26,524 nt of DNA from Actinomycetota bacterium (lineage in GTDB: Bacteria > Actinomycetota > UBA4738 > CADDZG01 > WHSQ01), in the NCBI GenBank assembly GCA_030448085.1, contig JAUJNU010000022.1, forward strand, positions 1-26,524, given 5' to 3'. The first letter of the stretch is position 1. Every line of letters begins with the position of its first letter. The notes under the pieces were generated by a model. The model did not search any database. It saw only the letters and a program-made list of their open reading frames with translations, and was not told the DNA's origin. The position numbers and the translations under genes are program-made. Positions 10,825-17,271 of this stretch are shown in pieces.

Positions 10825-12129
10825 CTAACGGAGCTCGGCCAGGGACCCTAGGGCCTCTCGATAGATGCTGGCAGCACCTTCGGTGTCGCCCATCTCGAAG
10901 AGGTGGTCGCCGATGAGCCGGGCCGTCTTCGAGATCTCCTCGTGATCCCCGGAACCTTGGAACCCCTTCAGGGCAGTCTTCCAATGGTTCAATGCTGCGT
11001 CGGCGTTGCCCAATGCCAGCTCACACAGGCCGGCCTCACGGGCGGCCTCGGCCCCCGGCCCCGGCATCTTGGGACCGGCCAGCTCCACTGCCTCGAGTGC
11101 CGAGCCGAGGGCCGCGGAGGGCGCTCCTCGTCGTCGTTGGATGACCGCCAGCTGAGTCAGAGCCTTGACCCGATCGAAGAGGCTGATCGCGGCATCGCTG
11201 GGGACGAGGGCGGTGCGAAGCAGCTGCTCGGCGCCGTCGAGGTCTCCTTCGTCGATCAACACCAAGGACCGTCCTAGCGAGACCTTTACGCTCGCGCTGT
11301 ACCAGCCGAGGTGGCGGTAGAGGTCCTCCGCCAGGGCCAACGATGCGAGCGCCGCGCGCGGCTCTCCTTGGGTGAGCAGCAGTTGAGCCCGGTTCACGTA
11401 GAGGCAGGCCCGGCCCTCTGGATCGGGCACCTCCGGAGCGATGGCCCACCCCCGCGCGGCGGTTTCTTTAGCCTTGTCGATGAGGCCTACCTCGAAGTAA
11501 GGGGGGATCAGAGCCGCGTAGATCTCGATCAATGAGGATGGGTCGGGTTGGGCCTCCCGTTGCAGCTCGATCAGGTGAGTCTCGAGGACGTGGATCGATT
11601 CCCGCACCTCACCTAGTTGGAACAAGCAACGAGCCTGTCCCACCAACGCAGTCGTGCGCCCAGTGGGCGGGGCGTCCGCCAGGCTCGACGCAGCCCTCGA
11701 ATAAGCCGCCAGCGCTTCTTCCGGGCGGCCTTGCCGAGCCAGCGCAAGGCCGAGGCCCATCTCAGCCTGTTCCAGAGCCCGCGGGCTTCCCGTCTCGCGG
11801 GCCCGGGCGACGAGGGCGCTCAAGGCAGCTTCGGCTTCGTCCACCCGGCCCGCGTGGATAGAGGCGATGGATCGCTGCGTCTCCACCTCGAGTCGCAGGT
11901 CCTCGTCGGGGTCGCGGCCGGTGAGGAGCTGCTCCAGGGTCATACCCAGCCGGTCTGCGATGTGGCCGAGAGCCTCCTGGGATGCCTTCCTCTTGCCATG
12001 CTCTACGTGAGAGATGTAAGCGGCCGTGTAGACGGGGCGGGCCAGCTCTTCCTGTGACAGCCCCCGTTCCTGCCTAAGGCGGCGGATCCGCCGGCCCAGG
12101 CGCGTCAGGTTGGCGATCTGCGATGGCAT
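10825..12129 (-). CDS. XRE-family HTH regulator with TPR domain (RRNPP-like layout)
   Basis: 434 residues from ATG 12129 (GTG 12135 is in frame just upstream). The N-terminal XRE helix-turn-helix spans about residues 10-65 (RRIRRLRQERGLSQEELARP, then YISHVEHGKRKASQEALGHIADRLGM). The rest, about 85-430, is alpha-helical with TPR-like repeats (AEAALSALVARARETGS, EEALAAYSRAASSL, AALASLALAEDLYRHLGW, EEISKTARLIGDHLFEMGDTEGAASIYREAL). This layout is that of peptide-receptor regulators such as Rgg, PlcR and NprR, and also of TPR regulators with no known ligand. It is divergent from a 41-residue secreted peptide gene, with a 19-bp palindrome in between. TACGCT sits 6 nt before ATG 12129, so it may be leaderless. 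That it binds the peptide is inference. Confidence 0.95.
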   Translation of the reverse strand: MPSQIANLTRLGRRIRRLRQERGLSQEELARPVYTAAYISHVEHGKRKASQEALGHIADRLGMTLEQLLTGRDPDEDLRLEVETQRSIASIHAGRVDEAEAALSALVARARETGSPRALEQAEMGLGLALARQGRPEEALAAYSRAASSLADAPPTGRTTALVGQARCLFQLGEVRESIHVLETHLIELQREAQPDPSSLIEIYAALIPPYFEVGLIDKAKETAARGWAIAPEVPDPEGRACLYVNRAQLLLTQGEPRAALASLALAEDLYRHLGWYSASVKVSLGRSLVLIDEGDLDGAEQLLRTALVPSDAAISLFDRVKALTQLAVIQRRRGAPSAALGSALEAVELAGPKMPGPGAEAAREAGLCELALGNADAALNHWKTALKGFQGSGDHEEISKTARLIGDHLFEMGDTEGAASIYREALGSLAELR

Positions 12130-12135
12130 GGCCAC

Positions 12136-12141
12136 AGCGTA
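12136..12141 (-). promoter_or_regulatory. -10 hexamer TACGCT, leaderless geometry
   Basis: On the minus strand TACGCT is followed by 6 nt and ATG 12129 of the XRE-TPR gene. The palindrome at 12164-12182 lies where the -35 and upstream region would be, so a bound protein could block or activate this promoter. Confidence 0.45.
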
Positions 12142-12163
12142 CCTATCGGGCTGCGATGTCTGC

Positions 12164-12182
12164 TATAAAACTCTGGTTTATA
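12164..12182. promoter_or_regulatory. Palindromic operator candidate between XRE-TPR gene and peptide gene
   Basis: TATAAAACTCTGGTTTATA: perfect TATAAA/TTTATA arms with 7 nt between, one further matched C/G pair inside. It is the only AT-rich block in this gap and overlaps likely core promoter elements of the plus-strand peptide gene (TATAAA 12164-12169 or TATATC 12179-12184), 20 nt before its start. Arm spacing of about one helical turn fits a dimeric helix-turn-helix protein such as the neighbouring XRE regulator. Binding is not shown. Confidence 0.55.
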
Positions 12183-12202
12183 TCTAGTCAAGGAGGGCTG
12201 CC

Positions 12203-12328
12203 TTGTTCTTGAGACGACTGCTCGTTTGTGCAGCGATCGTGCTGATGACTGCCCCGGCGGCTACTGCGATGGCGACGCCTGCCCCGGCGCATCCGCTCCC
12301 GTGTATCAAGCCCTTTTGGTGCCAATGA
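12203..12328 (+). CDS. 41-residue secreted peptide precursor with C-terminal two-cysteine loop
   Basis: TTG 12203 is preceded by AAGGAGGG (12189-12196, about 6 nt spacing), the strongest ribosome-binding site seen in this stretch, and the frame runs to TGA 12326-12328. The product begins MFLRRLLVCAAIVLM, a basic n-region and hydrophobic core, then TAPAATAMA, a c-region with Ala-x-Ala sites. Cleavage after AMA would leave TPAPAHPLPCIKPFWCQ (17 residues), where two cysteines enclose IKPFW and could form a small disulfide loop. It is divergent from an XRE-TPR regulator with a palindrome in between, the layout of peptide-pheromone cassettes. A stray open frame is the alternative; the ribosome-binding site, signal peptide and position argue against that. 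Confidence 0.66.
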   Translation: MFLRRLLVCAAIVLMTAPAATAMATPAPAHPLPCIKPFWCQ

Positions 12329-12330
12329 GG

Positions 12331-12342
12331 GCGGGGCCCCGC
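12331..12342. repeat. 12-bp GC palindrome between the peptide and DHp-like genes
   Basis: GCGGGGCCCCGC is a perfect palindrome filling the gap between two convergent stops (12328 and 12343). It may act as a weak bidirectional terminator, but with no spacer it can form only a short stem. Confidence 0.35.
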
Positions 12343-12603
12343 TTAACCTCTCGCATCTCCGGGGCACAGTCGCAAGGGCTGGTCGATCTTCACCTGCCTT
12401 GGAGGGATGTACGCGTCGATCATCGTGTGGAGCCTTCGAGCCGAGACCATCGCGCCGTGGCAGATCTGCCGTATCTCCGGATCTAGGTCTTCTCTTGCGA
12501 GGACAGAAGTGGCGAGCAGGATCACGCTGAGCTCGTTGATCATGTCGTGGCGGCTTGGTAGGGCGTTGGGGTCGGGGGCTGTGGAGTCAGCAACCATGGA
12601 CAC
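12343..12603 (-). CDS. Stand-alone histidine-kinase DHp-like small protein
   Basis: 86 residues from GTG 12603, or 84 from ATG 12597, with GAGGTG just upstream of the latter. The core SRHDMINELSVILLATSVL matches an H-box (H-D-x-x-N-x-L-x-x-I), and LDPEIRQICHGAMVSARRLHTMIDAYI matches the second helix of a kinase dimerisation and phosphotransfer (HisKA) domain. There is no ATPase domain, sensor or receiver; the protein ends 20 residues after the second helix. It could be a phosphotransfer intermediate, a dimerising partner of a kinase, or a gene remnant. Its phospho-acceptor would be His19 (counted from GTG). It faces the peptide gene tail to tail; a palindrome at 12647-12662 lies upstream. Confidence 0.6.
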   Translation of the reverse strand: MSMVADSTAPDPNALPSRHDMINELSVILLATSVLAREDLDPEIRQICHGAMVSARRLHTMIDAYIPPRQVKIDQPLRLCPGDARG

Positions 12604-12646
12604 CTCACCTGTAGCGGAGGCCGAGCGGCCCCTGGAAGGATTTCCT

Positions 12647-12662
12647 ACCCGTCGTGACGGGT
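12647..12662. promoter_or_regulatory. Palindrome upstream of DHp-like gene, operator candidate
   Basis: ACCCGTC and GACGGGT are perfect 7-bp inverted arms with 2 nt between, 44 nt upstream of the GTG at 12603. The size and symmetry suit a dimeric repressor. It could also fold in RNA, though a 2-nt loop is too short without fraying. Confidence 0.42.
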
Positions 12663-12686
12663 GTCTAAACTGTTGTTAAGCGGTCA

Positions 12687-12710
12687 CAGAGGGGGTGTGC
12701 AGAGGGGGTG
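12687..12710. repeat. Tandem 11-mer direct repeat
   Basis: CAGAGGGGGTG occurs at 12687-12697 and again at 12700-12710 with TG between, a 13-bp period. Possible protein-binding repeat or slippage product. Confidence 0.7.
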
Positions 12711-12719
12711 CCCTGACAC

Positions 12720-12731
12720 GGGGGCGCCCCC
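12720..12731. repeat. 12-bp palindrome GGGGGCGCCCCC
   Basis: Perfect self-complementary 12-mer just after the tandem repeat. No attached U-tract; function unknown. Confidence 0.6.
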
Positions 12732-12750
12732 TCGATCCTTTGTCCTCCCC

Positions 12751-12763
12751 TGCCAATGAGGGC
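12751..12763 (+). repeat. Second copy of a 13-mer found at the end of the peptide gene
   Basis: TGCCAATGAGGGC is identical to bases 12320-12332, which contain the last two codons and stop of the peptide gene. Here too TGC-CAA-TGA closes a short frame ending LPCQ, but that frame has no signal peptide or clear start. Confidence 0.6.
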
Positions 12764-12933
12764 TGCACAAAGGCGTTTTTGGCTTCCCAGCCCTCCCTCC
12801 TCCAGCGCGCACTCGACGTCTCCCTCTTCGTCCCCTTCGATCGGTGCGGCAGTCTGGACCTTCAGTATCCACACCTGCTTGTCGAAAATGAATGGGAGGG
12901 GACGATAAGCCATACGAGGGAGATCGAGACTAG

Positions 12934-14406
12934 GTGCGAAACCGAAGACGTCGTGCAGCGGGAGTAGCCGCAGCCGCCCTGATGACCGTCGTTGTCCCTT
13001 CGACGAATGTGTCGGCGGCCTCGGTCAACACGCCCCCCGGCCAGGTGCTGGTCGTGACGGCGAACGTCGAGGAGGCTTTCGACTCGGCGGACGTGGCGGA
13101 TCCGAGCGATCTCGTCCTCTTCGCGAGGGAGTTGATCTCCTCGACCCCCTACCTTCCCGACGTGCTGGCCCTGCAGGAAGTCAGCCACAAGAGCATCGCC
13201 ACGGTGGCGGACATCCTCTCAGCAGAAACCGGTCAGACCTATGTCATCGCCGCCCGTCCGCCCGACCCTCTCTTCAAAGTGATCCCGGGGGGAGCCATAA
13301 ATGCAGACACGGGCATCCTGCTGAATTCCTCGACGACCAGAGCCACCAGCAGGGGTTCTTATCTCACGCACAAGTACCTTCGGGGGGACAAGGCCCCGGA
13401 TATGCCGATCTCCTATAAGCGCACCGCGATCGTTTCATTCGCGAAGAAGGACGGCAGCGTCAGAGGAGTGGCGACGAGTGCGCACTGGACCAACGCCAAG
13501 TGGTTGAAGAGCCGGGAAGTGAGTCAGAAGTACCGGCTGCGGTGGACTAACCAACTGCAGCGTTACCTGCGACTGAACTTCCCGCGGATCAAGATGCGGC
13601 TACCCACGGGCGACCTGAACACAACCCGTGGCACCAGGACCTCCAGTGGCTTCCTGACCTATCCATGGTGGACCAAGATGACGGAGCGGTTCGGCTACAA
13701 GGATGCGGTTCATGCCATCACTAGGAAGGATGGCGTGGATCACATCTTCGGCCGCCGGATAGTCGATGCCGGAGTTGACCTTGGAACAGTGCCTTAGTCG
13801 GATCACCGGTTCCGGTGGGCCCTCACAGGCAGATGGAGGGTCACCGGCCTCACCTCATCTGCGATCTCGTCCAGCTCGACGGAGCTCGGCTGGGACCATG
13901 CCCTCGGAAGTGACGGCTACATGATCAAGCGGCGCAAGGAGGGTGAGGCGGAGTGGCAGGCGATAGGTAAGGTCCGAGCGGATGTCCTGACGTATTCGGA
14001 CACAAAGCTTCTTCCAGGGACTGTCTACGCCTACAAGGTCACGGCCTTTAACGGAGCGGGCTTTTCACGACCATCGGCAGCGTCGAAAGTGACAACCTTG
14101 GCGGACTTGAATCCGCCCTCGGAGGTCACGGGCCTGACCGCTAGGAGCCCGTGGTCGTCTACGCCTAAAGTGAATCTGGACTGGATAGCCTCTACCGACC
14201 CAGAGAACGGCTTGGCGGGCTACAAGGTTTGGCGTTCATCAGGAACGGAAGCTTTCGTGTTGATCGCTTCGCCTGTCAAGAGCGTTTACGTGGATACGTC
14301 GGTCAGGAACGAACGTCGGTACCGTTACTACGTCGAAGCGTTCGACACCAGCGGGAATATCAGCTCACCTTCCAGGACCGTCAGCGTCGTTGTAGGGGAC
14401 GACTAG
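12934..14406 (+). CDS. Secreted endonuclease/exonuclease/phosphatase-fold protein with two Fn3 domains, in-frame TAG
   Basis: GTG 12934 opens a basic signal peptide (RNRRRRAAGVAAAALMTVVV, cut near residue 29). An EEP domain follows: VLVVTANVEEAF, the metal-binding Glu in PDVLALQEVS (about residue 82), GDLN near residue 226 and DGVDHIF near 269. Codon 288 is TAG (13795-13797), and in the same frame the next codons read SDHRFRWALTG, the conserved C-terminal SDH whose His is catalytic in this fold. Two fibronectin type III domains then run to TAG 14406 (GYMIKRR...YAYKVTAFNGAGFS, then GYKVWRSSG...RYYVEAFDTSGNISSPS). Full length would be 490 residues. The TAG is a substitution, not a frameshift: nonsense mutation, read error or readthrough. 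Without the part after it, the enzyme lacks its SDH. Confidence 0.85.
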
Positions 14407-14430
14407 GCTCTCGACGGTGTCAAGAGAACA

Positions 14431-14451
14431 ACCCGGGCGCTGGGCTCGGGT
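14431..14451. terminator. Hairpin between convergent EEP-Fn3 and VOC genes
   Basis: ACCCGGGC and GCTCGGGT pair over 8 positions with one G-T wobble, around a GCTGG loop. It lies 24 nt after one stop and 16 nt before the other, so it could end transcription from both sides. No U-tract is present. Confidence 0.45.
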
Positions 14452-14467
14452 GTGCCTCGCTCCCGAC

Positions 14468-15172
14468 TCAGTCCGTTAGCAAGCGGAACTCGAAGCCGAC
14501 GGGGTCGGCCAGGAGGATCGCACCGTCCTCACCCGAGTCAAGACGAGTGGCTCCGAGCCCAATCAGCCGGTCGACCTCTGATGCGTGGTTTCCGTCAACC
14601 AGGACGAGGTCGAACCGTTGCCGGTTCGTCGGGTCTTTCGGGGCGACCGGCGGGCCTCCCCAGGCGACCTTCGTCCCGCCGCGAGGAGACTGGATCGCCG
14701 TCTCCTCGTCCTGGTCCCACACGAGCGGCCACCCCAACGCCTCGCTCCAGAACAGACCGACGTTCCTGGGGCCGTCGCAAGCCAGTTCGCCTAAGAAGCC
14801 GCATCCGGCGAGGTAGGCGTTCCCGGCCTCGATGACGCAGAACTCGTTCCCCTCCGGGTCGGCTAGGACGATGTGGTCTTCCTCGGGGCGCTGCCCGACA
14901 TCAAGGTGGCTGGCGCCGAGCCTCAACGCTGTTGTCACTGTTGTCCGCTGGTGATCGGGGCTTTCGCTGGCCAGGTGGACGTGCGACGGGTTGGGCCAGG
15001 GCTTCTCGGCCCGGCCCGGGACGAAACGCAGGCCGATCTGCGTCTCGTCACCGGGCACAAGCATTCCATGGGCGTCCTCGACGATCCGTCGGTCGAGGAC
15101 TCTCCCCCAGAACCGCGCCAGACCCGCTGGGTCGTCGGCGCCGAACGTTACGGCAAGCAGTCGCGCGGGCAC
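14468..15172 (-). CDS. Two-domain VOC (glyoxalase-like) family protein
   Basis: 234 residues made of two similar VOC modules, about residues 1-115 and 118-234. Each ends in the pattern (V/L)LADPxGxEFxx(I/L) (IVLADPEGNEFCVIE and ILLADPVGFEFRLLT), and the first begins LLAVTFGADDPAGLARFWGRVL, as in the glyoxalase-like proteins common in Actinomycetota. The family covers isomerases, dioxygenases and drug-binding proteins, so the substrate is unknown. The start is GTG 15172. It lies 22 nt after glnA in the same direction, but TACCGT lies exactly 6 nt before the GTG, suggesting its own leaderless transcript as well as read-through from glnA. Confidence 0.9.
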   Translation of the reverse strand: MPARLLAVTFGADDPAGLARFWGRVLDRRIVEDAHGMLVPGDETQIGLRFVPGRAEKPWPNPSHVHLASESPDHQRTTVTTALRLGASHLDVGQRPEEDHIVLADPEGNEFCVIEAGNAYLAGCGFLGELACDGPRNVGLFWSEALGWPLVWDQDEETAIQSPRGGTKVAWGGPPVAPKDPTNRQRFDLVLVDGNHASEVDRLIGLGATRLDSGEDGAILLADPVGFEFRLLTD

Positions 15173-15178
15173 CGTGGA

Positions 15179-15184
15179 ACGGTA
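15179..15184 (-). promoter_or_regulatory. -10 hexamer TACCGT, leaderless geometry
   Basis: On the minus strand TACCGT is followed by 6 nt and the GTG at 15172, in the 22-nt gap after glnA. Any -35 would have to lie inside the glnA tail. Confidence 0.42.
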
Positions 15185-15194
15185 AAGGCCGAGA

Positions 15195-16617
15195 TCAGAT
15201 GTCGTAGTAGAGCTGGAACTCGTGCGGGTGCGGGCGCAGACGAAGAGCGTCCACCTCGCGCTCCCTCTTGTACGAGATCCAGTGCTCGATCACGTCCGGG
15301 GTGAACACCCCGCCCTCGAGCAGGAAGTCGTTATCGGCCTCCAGCGCGTCGAGCGCTTCGTCCAATGACGCCGGGACCTGAGGCACCGCCGCAAGCTCCT
15401 CGGGAGGAAGCTCGTAGAGATCCTTGTCCACGGGCTCGGGCGGCTCGATCTTGTTGCGCACCCCGTCGAGGCCTGCCATCAGCAGTGCCGAGAAAGCGAG
15501 ATACGGGTTTGCCGCCGGGTCGGGGCAGCGGAACTCGATCCGCTTCGCCTTCGGCGACTTCGAGTACGCGGGGATCCTCACCGCTGCCGAGCGGTTGCGC
15601 TGTGAGTACACGAGGTTCACGGGCGCTTCGTAACCGGGCACCAGCCGCTTGTAGGAGTTGGTGGTGGGGGCGCAGAGTGCCAGCAGCGCGGGAGCGTGCT
15701 CGAGCAGCCCACCGATGTAGTAGCGGGCGGTGTCGGACAGCTGCGCGTACCCGAGCTCGTCCCACATGAGGGACTCACCGTCCTTCCACAGTGATTGATG
15801 CACGTGCATCCCGGAGCCGTTGTCCTGGAAGATCGGCTTCGGCATGAACGTGACGGTCTTACCGTGGCGGAAAGCGGCGTTCTTGACGACGTACTTGTAG
15901 AGCATCACCCGGTCCGCTACCTCGAGCAGGGGTGCGAAGCCCATGTCGATCTCGGACTGGCCGCCGGTCCCCACCTCGTGGTGGTGAACCTCGACGGGGA
16001 TCCCCAGCTCCCGGAGCGTCAGCACCATCTCCGAGCGAAGATCCTGGTAGTGGTCCATCGGCGGAACGGGGAAGTAGCCCTCCTTGTAGCGGGGCTTGTA
16101 GCCGAGGTTGCGCCCGCTCCTCGGCCCCCGAGTTCCACGCACCCTCGACGGCGCCGATGTAGTGGTACGAGGAATGCTGGTTCTGGTCGAAACGGATCGA
16201 GTCGAAGATGTAGAACTCGGCCTCGGGCCCGAAGTACGCGGTGTCGGCGATCCCCGTTCCCTGCAGGTAAGCCTCCGCCTTCTTCGCGATGTAGCGGGGG
16301 TCGCGGGAGTAGAACTCGCCGGTGATCGGGTCCTTGACGAACGCGTTCACGATCAGCGTCGGGTGCTGGCGGAAGGGGTCCATTACCGCGGTGTTCGGGT
16401 CCGGAACGAGGATCATGTCGGATTCCTGGATCTCCTGGAAGCCGCGGATCGAGGACCCATCGAAGCCGTAACCCTCCTCGAACGCCTCCTCCGTGAACTC
16501 CTCGAAGGGCATCGAGAAGTGCTGCATGAGGCCCGGCAGGTCCGAGAACCTGATGTCTACGAATTGAGCGCCCTGCTCTTGGCCGAGCTTCAGCGCATCG
16601 GATGGAGTGGCTGGCAC
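15195..16617 (-). CDS. glnA: Type I-beta glutamine synthetase, one frameshift
   Basis: Makes glutamine from glutamate and ammonia using ATP; dodecameric cytoplasmic enzyme. Seen in order: [41 protein letters not shown], then after a shift near 16121 (WNSGAEE to GRNLGYKPR) [40 protein letters not shown] and [35 protein letters not shown] holds the Tyr that is adenylylated in type I-beta enzymes, so control by GlnE is likely. Length near 474 residues is normal. GTG 16617 has GGAGG 5 nt upstream. A four-part GlnR-like operator lies at 16679-16716. The single shift in a strongly conserved essential gene is most likely a consensus error. Confidence 0.95.
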
Positions 16618-16678
16618 ATCGCCTCCTCTATGAGGTCTTGCAGATGATCAAGGACGGGCCCCACCCTAGAAGGAGGGG

Positions 16679-16716
16679 ATTTCCCTGCCGTTTCAGAAGT
16701 GTTACGAGGGGGTTAC
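16679..16716 (-). promoter_or_regulatory. GlnR-type operator upstream of glnA
   Basis: Reading toward glnA: GTAAC-N6-GTAAC-N6-GAAAC-N6-GAAAT, four 5-mers at an exact 11-bp period (plus-strand starts at 16712, 16701, 16690 and 16679). Actinobacterial GlnR sites are built from GTnAC and GAAAC 5-mers separated by 6 nt, and glnA is their best-known target. The GTAAC-N6-GTAAC half would also suit the related response regulator MtrA. The operator ends 62 nt before the GTG. Confidence 0.72.
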
Positions 16717-16732
16717 GCGGCTCGACTTCAGA

Positions 16733-17221
16733 CTACGTGAGCCACTCTGAGAGGCGCTCGGCTTCCTCCGCGTAAGAGTGCTTCAGGCCCTCCACGATCC
16801 ACCCTTCGACCTTGCCGCCGTAGAACGGCACTCGCACGTTTACCCGCCCGGCCACCACCCGTTCGGTCCCCATCCTCGCTTGCTGCAGCGAGATCGTCCC
16901 CGATGCGGCCAGGAGGTCGCCCCCAACCTCGGGCTGGATCACCCAGGACCAGATCAGGTCCTCGGGGTGCCAGGTCGCTTCTTCCACCCAGGCGGGGTCC
17001 CCGTCGCCGAGGAACTTCTTGGCGGTCCCCGAGATCTTGACGTCGAGGACGCAGCGGATGCGTCTCGTGATGAGGCCGCCGCTCGCTTTCTTCTGGGACA
17101 GGACCTTTCGCTCCCGAAGAGCCTTGAGGTCCGCCAGAGAGGCCTGGAACTCCCTGTCGAGCAGTGCTTCGGCGACCGTTTCCGGGTCGGCGTCGACCGT
17201 GTGGGAGATCTTGAAATCCAC
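16733..17221 (-). CDS. DUF2505 family protein (SRPBCC-like fold)
   Basis: 162 residues, start GTG 17221. It begins MDFKISHTVDADPETVAEAL, then ALLDREFQASLADLKAL, and carries VDVKISGTAKKF-like and GTISLQQARMGTERVVAGRVNVRVPFYGGKVEGWIVEGLKHSYAEEAE stretches in the C-terminal half, as in DUF2505, an actinobacterial group with a START/Bet v1-like ligand-binding fold. Function is unknown. TATCCT lies exactly 6 nt before the GTG, so it is probably leaderless. It is divergent from the lipid kinase with 50 nt between starts, and its stop lies 17 nt before the GlnR-type operator of glnA. Confidence 0.85.
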   Translation of the reverse strand: MDFKISHTVDADPETVAEALLDREFQASLADLKALRERKVLSQKKASGGLITRRIRCVLDVKISGTAKKFLGDGDPAWVEEATWHPEDLIWSWVIQPEVGGDLLAASGTISLQQARMGTERVVAGRVNVRVPFYGGKVEGWIVEGLKHSYAEEAERLSEWLT

Positions 17222-17227
17222 CGGGCG

Positions 17228-17233
17228 AGGATA
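17228..17233 (-). promoter_or_regulatory. -10 hexamer TATCCT, leaderless geometry
   Basis: On the minus strand TATCCTCGCCCGGTG places the hexamer 6 nt before the GTG at 17221. It closely matches TAGCCTCGCCCTGTG at 7168-7182. Confidence 0.5.
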
Positions 17234-17255
17234 GCCCTCGCCGGAGCGCCCCCGT

Positions 17256-17261
17256 TAGCAT
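17256..17261 (+). promoter_or_regulatory. -10 hexamer TAGCAT before lipid kinase
   Basis: TAGCAT lies 10 nt upstream of ATG 17272 with no ribosome-binding site in between (CTTGCCCCCC), so transcription would begin at or a few nt before the start codon. Spacing is looser than in the other leaderless candidates. Confidence 0.38.
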
Positions 17262-17271
17262 CTTGCCCCCC

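Larger units (their letters stand above)
12604..12933. other. 330-nt gap with palindromes and repeats, no convincing gene
   Basis: Open frames exist on both strands but lack family features or ribosome-binding sites. The stretch holds a 16-bp palindrome (12647-12662), a tandem repeat (12687-12710), a 12-bp palindrome (12720-12731) and a second copy of a 13-mer from the end of the peptide gene (12751-12763). The upstream region of the EEP gene starts at about 12880, where GAGGGAG at 12916-12922 is its likely ribosome-binding site. Confidence 0.6.

Noticed and set aside
12697..12759. Possible 20-residue second peptide ending LPCQ
   Set aside because: GTG start has no properly spaced ribosome-binding site and there is no signal peptide; only the shared 13-mer is reported.
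12665..12913. 82-codon minus frame in the repeat-rich gap
   Set aside because: No ribosome-binding site, no family features, and it runs through the tandem repeat and palindrome.
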